NCBI RefSeq assembly: GCF_027924145.1 | Contig: NZ_BRVP01000017.1 | Location: forward strand, 1-64,000 | Reading direction: 5' to 3' | Length of the DNA: 64,000 nt | Source of the DNA: Neptunitalea chrysea | GTDB lineage: Bacteria > Bacteroidota > Bacteroidia > Flavobacteriales > Flavobacteriaceae | Shown: one piece after another, positions 8,289 through 17,030 of the stretch | Layout of the letters: each line of letters opens with the position of its first letter | Numbering within the stretch: position 1 is the stretch's first letter | Program-made: the position numbers and the translations under genes | Notes under the pieces: model-generated | What the model saw: the letters and a program-made list of their open reading frames with translations, nothing else | What the model was told of the DNA's origin: nothing | The model's database searches: none

Positions 8289-8768
8289 ATGTACTTAAAA
8301 GAATTTGAAATACGTTGGAGCGACACCGACGCGAATAGACATTTAGGCAATTCGGCTTATATTAATTTTATGAGTCATACCCGTATGGGATTCTTAATGG
8401 AAAACGGCTTTAGCCAAAAAGAAATGGCTAAATACAATATAGGCCCAGTAGTATTTTACGAACACATGTACTACTTTAAAGAGGTATTTGCAGGTAAACC
8501 TGTAAAGGTTTCTTTAGAAATTGCAGGGATAAGTGAAGACTATCGATTTTTTGAATTTCATCACAACTTTTATAAAGAAGACGGAACCAACTTTGCGCAT
8601 TGCGAAATGATGGGTGCTTGGATAGATTTAGGAACCCGTAAATTAATAGGATTACCAGATGATCTAAAATCACTATTAGGGGCAGAATTCAGAGCTGATA
8701 ATTACAGAACACTAACAAAAGAAGACACTCGAAAGTACAGTAAAAAACCCGTAAACATTAACTTATAA
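8289..8768 (+). CDS. Acyl-CoA/ACP thioesterase, hotdog fold
   Basis: A 159-residue protein of the 4-hydroxybenzoyl-CoA thioesterase (YbgC/FatA-like) group. The active-site helix region is RWSDTDANRHLGNSAYINF (9-27), with the conserved Asp and the N...YINF pattern. The central strand ending FFEFHHNFYKEDG and the late CEMMGAWIDLGTRK strand fit the hotdog fold. It probably hydrolyses an acyl or aromatic thioester in the cytoplasm. It is divergent from the YheT gene and followed by its own terminator. Confidence 0.88.
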   Translation: MYLKEFEIRWSDTDANRHLGNSAYINFMSHTRMGFLMENGFSQKEMAKYNIGPVVFYEHMYYFKEVFAGKPVKVSLEIAGISEDYRFFEFHHNFYKEDGTNFAHCEMMGAWIDLGTRKLIGLPDDLKSLLGAEFRADNYRTLTKEDTRKYSKKPVNINL

Positions 8769-8778
8769 GATACAAAAA

Positions 8779-8812
8779 AGCCCCGATGCAACCTCTTACA
8801 TCGGAGCTTTTT
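8779..8812 (+). terminator. Terminator of the thioesterase gene
   Basis: AGCCCCGATG (8779-8788) pairs with CATCGGAGCT (8799-8808) over ten positions with one mismatch, across a 10-base loop. A T5 run follows on the plus strand and six A's precede it, so it could work in both directions. It starts 10 bases after the stop codon. Confidence 0.8.
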
Positions 8813-8887
8813 ATCTATTTACAACTAAATTTACTCAACAAATTTTTATGCTTCTGGATGGTATTCCGTATATTTTAATACCATAAT

Positions 8888-9039
8888 TTAAGATAAGTCA
8901 ACTGTAATTTTGGTAGCTAACAACTAAGATACCGGGCAATGTTCCTCTACATGCTTCACAAGTGTTGCAAACTTCTCTGCGTCACTATCACCTAACCCTT
9001 CGTAATTGTACCGTTCCAAACAGCAGTAGCTTTTCCTTT
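8888..9039 (-). pseudogene. Decayed OsmC-family peroxiredoxin gene
   Basis: Two pieces of an OsmC-like protein remain on the minus strand. At 8995-9039 one frame reads KGKATAVWNGTITKG, the usual OsmC N-terminus. At 8888-9006 a shifted frame reads GDSDAEKFATLVKHVEEHC, then PVS, an in-frame TAG, then LLATKITVDLS and a stop, matching the family's C-terminal Cys-Pro-Val-Ser region. The roughly 80 central codons are gone, the frames disagree and a nonsense codon is present, so no functional protein is possible. It borders the toxin-like island. Recognition is by motif only. Confidence 0.6.
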
Positions 9040-9166
9040 CTATAAAAGTAGTAAGTAAGGCGGACAAGCAAGGTTAAAGGATTCTAAAAAAAATGATAAA
9101 ATGTAATAGGTTATCCACAGGTTTATGAACAACTGTAGAAAAACAAATACAAAAGAAGCCATTGAC

Positions 9167-9277
9167 ACTGACATATTTTCTGTAAAAAACCCGATGTCAG
9201 TTTGCAAAAACAACCTAAACCTAAAAAACATAAAATACTATAAATCAACACGTTAAAACATAAAAATGAACATCGGG
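9167..9277. other. Interleaved inverted repeats upstream of the 1178-residue gene
   Basis: ACTGACAT (9167-9174) is inverted at 9194-9201. CCCGATGT (9190-9197), overlapping the second arm, is inverted at 9270-9277. Because the two pairings share bases they are mutually exclusive, as in a switchable leader or a pair of binding sites. No open frame here looks coding, and no clear TAnnTTTG promoter is visible, so the start of the transcript is unknown. Confidence 0.35.
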
Positions 9278-9457
9278 AGAATCTCGATTTTAAGCAAACA
9301 ATTAATACACATATCATTGCATTTACACATAACTTGTAGGTTGCATTTTTAACCCTTTATTACTTCTTCACTGCACAGCAAAACGGCATATAAGTTGTCA
9401 TATAGCAAATCCTTTCATGAAAGACGATACTTCTTAGTTATAAAATTATACAATATT

Positions 9458-12400
9458 ATGAGTGAACAAGCGTCACAGACCTTGTACAGGTTCGCCAGCC
9501 TTAGAAGTCCACAACTAACTGATGAAAACGGAAAATCTGAACGATTTATTTTACAACCGGAGTCTCAAAAAACTGGTGCATTTTACGATGAAATATCGGC
9601 TAAACTTTCTAAAGAGAGTATGAATAGTACCTTACAATTAGCTGCTTCATCTTTTACTCCTATAATAGACAAGGCAGAGATTAAAGCCCTGCGTCGTAGG
9701 TTATACGACTTTGGATTATGGCTTTCGAGAAACAGAACAGACTATGAAGACAATATTATTGAACAACTCAACGTCGAAGATGTATCCCCACTAGCAAGTG
9801 AGAGATCCAAAACCATCTGGTCTAACCTATTTTACCAGATTGTAACCCAACAAAATGCATATTTAAAAGAGGATCTTATACTATTATTAGTCGCTGACCA
9901 CGTGGTTTCTGGCTATATTATCTTAGTAGATGAAGGAAAAACCGATACAGAAATTATCCCCCTTTTAAAAACTTATATAGATGCCAAAGTAGTACTTCCT
10001 AAAGAGCTGTTTAATTTTTCTGATGAAGTAAAAACAACTTCGGTAAGAACAAACGGTATTGTTTCTAAATTAAACACAAAATGGACGAGAGAACAAAATG
10101 CTAAAATTGCTAAAGACAAATTAGCCAAAATTGCAGTTGCCAAAGCAGATATCAAAAACCTTAAAAAAAAGCACCAGGCTTTAGAAGTAGCCAATTATGA
10201 AGCTAGATTGGCTGAGTATAAAAGGGATATTCAACCTACAATTGACACCTTTAAGGCGGATATTAGTAAAGAAGAGAAAGCATGGTTTGAAGGTAAAACT
10301 AGCCTAGGCGACATCCAAAAAGAAGGATTCCTTTTTGATAAAGTCAATACTACAGCATACCCAAGCATTCCGGAGTTTTCTTATACACCTTTAGTGGAAA
10401 TATCGGAAACCAAAGCGCTTGCTGAAATGCAAACAGACACTTATACTCTATTGTCTGAGCTAACTTCTATTTCGGAAATAAGCACATACGACGAGTTTAA
10501 AGAAATTTTAACCTCTGAAGAAGTACGTGCAAATAGGCAATTATTTGAAAACACTCCGCTAAAACAAAAACAAGTTAGTTTAGGAGGAACCATTATCTCT
10601 GAAAATCCAGATTTAGAGTATGAAACACCACAAGAAATTGTTGATGTATGCTATACTTTAAAATTTATAGGTACTAAAGATAGTCCCGTAAAAGGCTCTT
10701 GCCCTTGGACCTACCATTTTATCATTAGTAGCAGTACAAAAGACACCACCATTAACTCTGTAACAGCAACACTTAAAACCAGCAATACAAGTGGTGCAGA
10801 TACATACACTACCACAGAGTTTATAAGTTTGTTTAACAATGACTTATACAAATTGAAATTTACTACAAATAACTTCCCAAACAGTATTACAACCACCTAT
10901 GTTAGTTTAACCGTAAACCTTGCTAACGGAGATCAAATATCTCAGGATTTTGAAGCAAACGGAGACTGGTTATACAGCCATATTTTTTGTGATAACGTAG
11001 CAGACAATACTCAAGAAGAAGATAACACCGACGAAGCTACTTCTATAGACGGGCTGTACATACCAACAGGATATGGTATGCGCCAGTTAGGTATTGCAGA
11101 TTACCGCAAGGTAGAACAAAGTGTGCATTGCTATGTAGAAGGAGAAGTATCGCACATTGAAAACGTAATGGCAAGAGCGTACAAAGAAAAAGAGACTCGC
11201 AGGTTACGCACTCAGGAAGATACTACCTCTATCTCTTCGGAAGCTGAAACAGAAAAATTAACCGACTCTACCACTACCAACAGGTATGAGATGCAAACTG
11301 AAATTGCACAAATTATATCTGAAACAAAAGATACAAGTGCCCATAGTAATGTAGGTTATAAAGGTAAAGCCTTTAACGTAAGTGCAGGTGCTAACTTTGC
11401 TTATAATACCTCTAAAGAAGATAGTATTAACCAAGCGGTTACAGAGGCACAAGAACTTACAGCACAAGCTACAGACAGAGTGGTACAAAAAGTGAAAGAA
11501 GAACGTGTTACCAAAATTGTTGAAGAATACGAAGAAACCAACAAACACGGATTTGACAACCGTAAAGGGGCAGACCATGTTGTGGGTGTATACCGTTGGG
11601 TAGATAAAATTTACAAAAACCAAATTTACAACTATGGTAAACGCTTAACTTATGAGTTTCTAATTCCGCAACCATCTAAGCTACACCGCTTGGCAATGAG
11701 CGAAATTGCAGCAGAAGACAATACCATTACGCTTGAAAAACCAATTGACCCTAGAACAAATGGGTATCCTGATGCATCACACATAACCGAAACGAACTAT
11801 AAAGAGTTAGGGGCAGCCTATAACATAGAACTTACAGTACCTCCGACAGAGTTCATTAAAATTGGTAAAGCGCTCTCTTTTACAGCCATGGAAACTTCTG
11901 GCAACGAATGGGACGAAATAGCTGCAGGAGCCGAAGACATCACTATTCCAGAAGGGTACAAATCGAGTCAGGTAAAAGTAATTTGGCACGTAGCGGATGA
12001 ACCTAACGGATCGCATGGTGGTACACAAGTAAGTGTTGGAGGGAAGAACTTTACTCAAAGTCTATTACCTGCTTTCCATAATATTGATAACTTTGTAGGC
12101 AGCATTCCAGTGTCATATGACTCTTTAGGGCATCATACCGGTAATATTAATGTTACGGTAAGATGTGAACGTACTACCGATAGTTACGAGCAATGGCAAT
12201 TAGATACATTTAATTCCATTATTACGGCTTATGAAGATTTATTGGCAAATTACCTTGCAGAAAAAAAGGCTGCCGAAGAAACCGCTAAAACTATTTATGA
12301 GTCGAACCCATTATTTTACAGACAAATTGAGCAAACCGTATTACGCAAAAACTGTATCTCTTATTTGGTAGACCAAACACCAGATGCAACCTATACGTAT

Positions 12401-12994
12401 GGTAAAACTATGTACTCTGGTAGTAACATGCAAAACTATGAAGTAGGGGTATCTAAAAACCTTAACAAATACGCATCTTTTGCTGCCTTTATGGAGCAGG
12501 CTTTTGAATGGGATATTATGTCATACAAGTTCTATCCTTTTTATTGGGGTAGCCGCGAAGACTGGAAAGAACTCTATCACTATGAAAATGATGATGAACT
12601 TTTTAGCAACTTTATGAAATCTGGTTTAGCCAGAGTGGTCCTTACTGTACGCCCAGGTTTTGAAGATGCTGTACTACACTACATGGCAACCGGAAACATT
12701 TGGAACGGAGGAGAATTACCGGTTATTGAAGACGACTTGTATTTATCGGTAGTAGACGAGTTAAAAGAAACCAAAGGATTACCAGAGGGTAAAGCCTGGA
12801 AAACTCGTGTACCAACCTCTCTTACTATTTTACAAGCAGATAGTATTGGCTTACAGGTAGATAAAGCATTACCATGCAATTGCGATGATATTGACGACTT
12901 TGAAGTAGCAGACCAAACCGCCTGTACTACAGAGATTGTAAATAAAACCGAAGTATTTACCAACCTTGAACCCGATACTACTACCACTACCTAA
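9458..12994 (+). CDS. Large cytoplasmic-type protein of unknown function, possible toxin-delivery partner
   Basis: An unrecognised 1178-residue protein. The ATG at 9458 is preferred over a TTG extension to 9395. Visible regions: a helical N-terminal part (1-200) and a coiled-coil stretch rich in Lys, Ala and Glu (about 205-275). A beta-rich section follows (about 395-510). A conserved-looking core (about 530-740) begins IPTGYGMRQLGIADYRKVEQ and contains MARAYKEKETRRL and VYRWVDKIYKNQIYNYGKR. A second coiled coil (about 912-950) and a structured C-terminal part (about 990-1145, Trp/Tyr-rich) follow, with PCNCDD before a Thr-rich end. There is no signal peptide, membrane segment, T9SS domain, Rhs repeat, PAAR or VgrG motif. 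A partial terminator and then the toxin-like gene follow, suggesting a shared role. That role is inference. Confidence 0.85.
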   Translation: MSEQASQTLYRFASLRSPQLTDENGKSERFILQPESQKTGAFYDEISAKLSKESMNSTLQLAASSFTPIIDKAEIKALRRRLYDFGLWLSRNRTDYEDNIIEQLNVEDVSPLASERSKTIWSNLFYQIVTQQNAYLKEDLILLLVADHVVSGYIILVDEGKTDTEIIPLLKTYIDAKVVLPKELFNFSDEVKTTSVRTNGIVSKLNTKWTREQNAKIAKDKLAKIAVAKADIKNLKKKHQALEVANYEARLAEYKRDIQPTIDTFKADISKEEKAWFEGKTSLGDIQKEGFLFDKVNTTAYPSIPEFSYTPLVEISETKALAEMQTDTYTLLSELTSISEISTYDEFKEILTSEEVRANRQLFENTPLKQKQVSLGGTIISENPDLEYETPQEIVDVCYTLKFIGTKDSPVKGSCPWTYHFIISSSTKDTTINSVTATLKTSNTSGADTYTTTEFISLFNNDLYKLKFTTNNFPNSITTTYVSLTVNLANGDQISQDFEANGDWLYSHIFCDNVADNTQEEDNTDEATSIDGLYIPTGYGMRQLGIADYRKVEQSVHCYVEGEVSHIENVMARAYKEKETRRLRTQEDTTSISSEAETEKLTDSTTTNRYEMQTEIAQIISETKDTSAHSNVGYKGKAFNVSAGANFAYNTSKEDSINQAVTEAQELTAQATDRVVQKVKEERVTKIVEEYEETNKHGFDNRKGADHVVGVYRWVDKIYKNQIYNYGKRLTYEFLIPQPSKLHRLAMSEIAAEDNTITLEKPIDPRTNGYPDASHITETNYKELGAAYNIELTVPPTEFIKIGKALSFTAMETSGNEWDEIAAGAEDITIPEGYKSSQVKVIWHVADEPNGSHGGTQVSVGGKNFTQSLLPAFHNIDNFVGSIPVSYDSLGHHTGNINVTVRCERTTDSYEQWQLDTFNSIITAYEDLLANYLAEKKAAEETAKTIYESNPLFYRQIEQTVLRKNCISYLVDQTPDATYTYGKTMYSGSNMQNYEVGVSKNLNKYASFAAFMEQAFEWDIMSYKFYPFYWGSREDWKELYHYENDDELFSNFMKSGLARVVLTVRPGFEDAVLHYMATGNIWNGGELPVIEDDLYLSVVDELKETKGLPEGKAWKTRVPTSLTILQADSIGLQVDKALPCNCDDIDDFEVADQTACTTEIVNKTEVFTNLEPDTTTTT

Positions 12995-13015
12995 AACCAG
13001 TAGTAGTTTTTAAAC

Positions 13016-13054
13016 AACCAGTCTCTGCACAGAGGCTGGTTTCTATTTCTTTTC
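13016..13054 (+). terminator. Hairpin between the 1178-residue gene and the toxin-like gene
   Basis: AACCAGTCTCT (13016-13026) pairs with AGAGGCTGGTT (13031-13041) over 11 positions with one G-T pair and a GCAC loop. A T-rich but interrupted tract follows. It lies 22 bases after one stop codon and 33 before the next ATG. This is compatible with a leaky terminator that lowers expression of the downstream gene. Confidence 0.6.
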
Positions 13055-13073
13055 TACCAAATAGAAACATACA

Positions 13074-15566
13074 ATGGAATATTTTGAAGACAACCCCTTA
13101 ATGCAAATAGGAAATGAGGTAGCTAACGATAGTGCTTTTGGCACTAACAGTGTTTTTTATAAAAAACCATGTGATGAGTTTACAGATTCTTTTTATACCA
13201 GAAGTGCAAAATTACAAGAGCTTGCAGACGATTTAAAAAGAAACAGAAATAGCTCTAAATTTAATTTTGACTACACCAACTACGAAGGCGAAGAAAAAAT
13301 AATATATGCTAAAGCTGGTAGTGGCGATGTTTACCCATTTGCAAAAAATATTTATACTCAACCCGAACCCCAAATTATAGGAACCAGTTTTACCTATATT
13401 AATGATGATAATGAAGAAACTAACGCCTCTTTTTATTCTTCACTAAACACAACAGTCTATGGTTTAGACAAAAATTACAGTTACCAAGTAAACATTTACC
13501 CGCAAAGACAAGAAGCTGTTTTTAGATTTTATATGTATTATAAAAACACTAAAGATTGCAGGGCAAATGCTTCTGATGAAGACAGAAGAAAATATACTGC
13601 CATTATTTTGTCTACACACAATCCCGAGGACCTTATTGCATTTATTGAACATATTGATAGCCGAACTCATATACGAAAAGCCGTAGAAGATAAATTTTTA
13701 GATAAATTTAAGAGTACAGAAGACAGTAAGTCTTTAAAATGGTTATATGAACTGGCACCTCAGTTTGTGATAGACAAACTAGATAGAGAAAAGCTATGGG
13801 AGGGCTTTCAGAAACTGTTAACCTACGATGAGACTGGTTGGTTTGTTGATAGTAGTAATGTTCTTATAAAAATACTTAAGGGTATTTATAATCAAGAAAA
13901 AAGTGTAAAGTTCTTGTATGATAAGTTAGAGGAAAATCCACAAACGATCATAAAAACGTATAACCTATTAGAAAAAGGTGAATTAAAAACTTCTATTGAA
14001 ATAGTTTCTCAAAAAACAGATGATGGCGAGGAAATTAGTTTACAAAGCTCCCAAAAATTTGTAACAAACAAAAGTATATTCGCCTCCCTTATGAACGCTA
14101 TATGTTTAAGCCACATGAACGAATCGAATGATGGGTCTAATGAACATATAAAAAGAGATATTGTTTTCAGCTTTGATGATACCCACAGGGTTGATAGTAA
14201 TATTGTTACAAAAGATACTTCTGCAGATAAAATAGATTTAACGCAACAAGAAAAACAAGCTGCTCATTATTTATCATATAGTGCAGTTCCACGGGTTGGT
14301 AGTAATTTTAAGAGAGTAAGTTGGAAAAACATAGGTCAAACAAAATCTTTGCATCCTATGGATATGGTAACACTAAAAATGGTAGATGAAAAAAATGAAA
14401 CCATAACCATTTTAGCGCCCGCAATTTTTGTAAAAGACCTAGCATACCAAAAAGAATGGGAAGAAGTAAAAGAACTAATAGAGATAGGCGCAAACATATT
14501 GGCTCTAGCCTTTGGTATAGCAACATTATTTTCAGGTACACCCTTTCTTATATTTCTGGGTATTTTAGATATTGGTGTAGCAGCTTCAGGGCTTGCCATT
14601 ATAGCATTTAAAGAAGAAATATTGCAGCTAAAATATGGCAAGGAACTACTAGCCGTTCTAGAAAAAGTATATTTTTACGGCGGCCTGGCAACAGCTATTA
14701 TAAGTGCGCCTGCATTGGTGCGGTCTACATTAACCTTAGCAACCAGCATTTACAAACTGGCATCTACTGCGGCTAAAAAACCTCTAAGGATTTTAATTAC
14801 TAAACTCATTTCTAATTTTAACGGAAACACGGTAAAAAATGCAGTTATTGGTGTAGAGGAGGTATTTAAAGGAACTATTTTACGGTTTAAAACTGCGCAA
14901 CTAACCAGACTAGAAAAAGCTGGCGTTGTATTTATGGGTTTAACAGATGAAACGAATGAGATTGTTGCGCGGATAGCTGTATTTCGTGACGAGATAATTA
15001 TATCCGCTTCTTCGATAGAAGAACTTCAGAAAATTCTTCATCCTAAACTTGTAAATAAAGGTGAAAAACTTTCCAATGAAATAAAAACATTGTATTTTGA
15101 AAAACGTTTTGAACGTCTTAAAGAAGCTAAAGACGTAGCCACCAACAATGTGTTTGGAACTCATGAAATAGAAAGCTTTATAGATTTAGAACTTAAATAC
15201 GATGGTATCTCAAGAGTATCTGTTGAAGGGGAGGCTGGTGACATTCAAATGCTTTCAGGACTGTTAGAAGGTAAAAGTTTAGACCCGATGGGGCTACCTG
15301 ATAGGGAAGAAGCCATTAATGCTTGGGCACATAACTATACTAAAAATTGGAATAAATTCAAAGCTTCTCTTCATAAACATTTTAAAAAAATTCATGCTCC
15401 AGAAAGTGATAGTCCACCATTAGATTATGTAGTGATTGACTTTAAGAATATGGATAAATTTCATCCTGACTTGCAGCAAAGGGTATTAGATTATATTGAA
15501 AGCCCTACTTTTGAATACAAACAATATGTAGATGATAAATATTTAATTAAATTAAACCTAAAATAA
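13074..15566 (+). CDS. Polymorphic-toxin-like protein with hydrophobic segment
   Basis: An unrecognised 830-residue protein. The N-terminal half (1-440) is soluble and mixed, with strand-rich segments such as NYSYQVNIYPQRQEAVFRFY (134-153). A long hydrophobic block follows: 471-512 (ANILALAFGIATLF, then FLIFLGILDIGVAA) and a weaker one at about 533-560, enough for two or three membrane helices. The C-terminal ~130 residues are separate in character, Lys/His-rich (KNWNKFKASLHKHFKKIH), and end in a compact alpha/beta tail. Variable basic tails after a membrane-translocation-like block are typical of polymorphic toxins, and the next gene starts 6 bases later like an immunity gene. No catalytic motif is recognisable. 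There is no export signal. By eye the gene is more AT-rich than its upstream neighbour. Confidence 0.8.
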   Translation: MEYFEDNPLMQIGNEVANDSAFGTNSVFYKKPCDEFTDSFYTRSAKLQELADDLKRNRNSSKFNFDYTNYEGEEKIIYAKAGSGDVYPFAKNIYTQPEPQIIGTSFTYINDDNEETNASFYSSLNTTVYGLDKNYSYQVNIYPQRQEAVFRFYMYYKNTKDCRANASDEDRRKYTAIILSTHNPEDLIAFIEHIDSRTHIRKAVEDKFLDKFKSTEDSKSLKWLYELAPQFVIDKLDREKLWEGFQKLLTYDETGWFVDSSNVLIKILKGIYNQEKSVKFLYDKLEENPQTIIKTYNLLEKGELKTSIEIVSQKTDDGEEISLQSSQKFVTNKSIFASLMNAICLSHMNESNDGSNEHIKRDIVFSFDDTHRVDSNIVTKDTSADKIDLTQQEKQAAHYLSYSAVPRVGSNFKRVSWKNIGQTKSLHPMDMVTLKMVDEKNETITILAPAIFVKDLAYQKEWEEVKELIEIGANILALAFGIATLFSGTPFLIFLGILDIGVAASGLAIIAFKEEILQLKYGKELLAVLEKVYFYGGLATAIISAPALVRSTLTLATSIYKLASTAAKKPLRILITKLISNFNGNTVKNAVIGVEEVFKGTILRFKTAQLTRLEKAGVVFMGLTDETNEIVARIAVFRDEIIISASSIEELQKILHPKLVNKGEKLSNEIKTLYFEKRFERLKEAKDVATNNVFGTHEIESFIDLELKYDGISRVSVEGEAGDIQMLSGLLEGKSLDPMGLPDREEAINAWAHNYTKNWNKFKASLHKHFKKIHAPESDSPPLDYVVIDFKNMDKFHPDLQQRVLDYIESPTFEYKQYVDDKYLIKLNLK

Positions 15567-15572
15567 TAACCA

Positions 15573-16037
15573 ATGGCAGTTACATTTATTGACTATAAAA
15601 ACAAGGACTACGGTTTTTGGATAACAGAAAAAGTTATGGAATTAGCCTCTCAGTACATTTACCAAGAGCTAACTACTAATGAGTATCATTTTAAAGATAT
15701 AGAAGAATTAACAGATGATGCTAAAGGAGTCCTAAGCGGGTATTTTCGTTCGTACCTAAGTTTTTCTTGGGAAGAGGATTTAAAAGACGAAGAGGATGAA
15801 AAAGAAATGATTCGGTTATTTGAAAACATCCTGGAGAAAATGAAAAGTAAAGGAACCTATATCTCTATGGAAGAATTATTTGGATTCCCGATAATATCAG
15901 AATATTGGGAAAATGAATGGAGAAAACCTTTTAAAACACAAAATATGATTAAAATTTTTAGCGCACTCGTAGCTATTTTTAAAGGAGAATGGACTTCTAC
16001 AAATTATAGTATGAATAGGGAAATGGATTGGTTATAA
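15573..16037 (+). CDS. Predicted immunity protein
   Basis: A 154-residue soluble, acidic, mostly helical protein starting MAVTFIDYKNKDYGFWITEK and containing a strongly acidic stretch (DLKDEEDEKEM). It lacks a signal peptide or membrane segment, so it should be cytoplasmic. It starts 6 bases after the toxin-like gene and is followed by a terminator, making it the last gene of the cluster. Small acidic proteins in this position next to a basic toxin tail usually neutralise that toxin. The DYGFWI start with later paired aromatic/acidic blocks resembles immunity families I have seen, but I cannot name one. Function is inferred from context. Confidence 0.7.
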   Translation: MAVTFIDYKNKDYGFWITEKVMELASQYIYQELTTNEYHFKDIEELTDDAKGVLSGYFRSYLSFSWEEDLKDEEDEKEMIRLFENILEKMKSKGTYISMEELFGFPIISEYWENEWRKPFKTQNMIKIFSALVAIFKGEWTSTNYSMNREMDWL

Positions 16038-16060
16038 ATCAATTCTAAAAACAAATACAA

Positions 16061-16089
16061 AGGAAGCCAAATAAAGGCTTCCTTTTTTT
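16061..16089 (+). terminator. Terminator of the toxin/immunity cluster
   Basis: A perfect 8-bp stem, AGGAAGCC with GGCTTCCT (16061-16068 and 16076-16083), has an AAATAAA loop and then a T7 tract. It lies 23 bases after the immunity-like stop and marks the end of the cluster. Confidence 0.9.
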
Positions 16090-16127
16090 ATATGGAATAT
16101 TTATTCTCTATGATACTTCTAAAAATG

Positions 16128-17030
16128 CTATTCCTTATGTACTACCTGCTTCTTTTTTTGCGTTACCAAATACACTCCTGAAAAAACCAAGGCAGCTCCG
16201 GTAATTTTAACGGTAGATAAGGTTCCGTATCCAGTAGAAACAGCATATACAATAGCAATTAGTGGCTGCAAATATATAAATGCGCTAATGGTAGATGCCG
16301 CTAATTCTCGCATGGCATATACATTCAATAAATACGTTAAAAAGGTAGTACCAATAATTACAAAGGCTATTCGCCACCAAGCATCAAATGGTAACTCGCT
16401 CCAATTTATCTCCGTAAATTCACTATAGGTAATCGGCAGGTTAATAATAAACCCTACCAAAAACAAATACTTCATTAAGGTTATAGTACTATATTTTTGG
16501 GTAAGTGGTTTTACCAAAATTAAGTACACCCCAAAAATGCACGAGTTAAAAATAAATAACAGATTACCCGTCAAAACATTAGGGGCATCTGCTCGTATTT
16601 CATTCTCCATAAGTATGAGCACCAAGGTTCCTGCAAATCCAAGAGCAATTCCTAACCCTTTTTTAAAGGTCATTTTTTCGCCAATTAAAAAAGCCGAAAG
16701 AATGAACACCAAAATTGGAGTAATGGTAGATAATACCGAACTATATACCGGTGTAGAATAACTTAAGCCTTTAAAAAAAGCGAGCATATTCAAACTCATT
16801 CCTCCCAAAGCACATCCTAACAAACGCAACCAGTCGGTACGCTGAATACGTTCTTTAGGAGCAAACAACCCCACCAGCCAAAACAAAATCATAGCACCGG
16901 TAACCCTTAAGAAAATAAATCCGAAAGGTTTTACATAGGTTGGCATTACCACCTTGGCTATGGTATGGTTTAGTCCATAAATAACCGCTGCACCTGTAGC
17001 AGCCAATATAGCCAGCGTTCGTTTATTCAT
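16128..17030 (-). CDS. EamA/DMT-family transporter
   Basis: An inner-membrane protein of about 300 residues with some ten predicted helices arranged as two EamA repeats. The first runs from TLAILAATGAAVIYGLNH, the second from about residue 150 (NVLTGNLLFIFNSCIFG). The repeat-end motif YLQPLIAIVYAV is present. Substrate cannot be inferred; relatives export amino acids or metabolites. The start at 17030 (MNKRTLAI) is preferred over 17048 because it leaves only an 8-base overlap with the ArsC-like gene, suggesting translational coupling. The C-terminus is basic (QKKKQVVHKE). Confidence 0.9.
   Translation of the reverse strand: MNKRTLAILAATGAAVIYGLNHTIAKVVMPTYVKPFGFIFLRVTGAMILFWLVGLFAPKERIQRTDWLRLLGCALGGMSLNMLAFFKGLSYSTPVYSSVLSTITPILVFILSAFLIGEKMTFKKGLGIALGFAGTLVLILMENEIRADAPNVLTGNLLFIFNSCIFGVYLILVKPLTQKYSTITLMKYLFLVGFIINLPITYSEFTEINWSELPFDAWWRIAFVIIGTTFLTYLLNVYAMRELAASTISAFIYLQPLIAIVYAVSTGYGTLSTVKITGAALVFSGVYLVTQKKKQVVHKE

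Noticed and set aside
8846-8884. Minus-strand 12-codon frame MVLKYTEYHPEA after the OsmC remnant
   Set aside because: It resembles a real protein end, but it is too short and has no upstream continuation or family match I can name.
9111-9119. Perfect DnaA box TTATCCACA in the intergenic region before the toxin-like cluster
   Set aside because: Only one copy, with no further boxes, AT-rich unwinding repeats or dnaA/dnaN nearby. One exact 9-mer per ~130 kb of strand is expected by chance, so there is no support for an origin.
9040-9317. Two short overlapping minus-strand frames encoding Phe/Leu/Ser-rich peptides
   Set aside because: They have the hydrophobic low-complexity look of translated AT-rich non-coding DNA, lack plausible starts and overlap each other.
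11258-11623. 121-codon frame antisense to the 1178-residue gene
   Set aside because: It lies fully inside a strongly coding gene on the opposite strand and is Phe/Val/Cys-rich in the manner of shadow frames.
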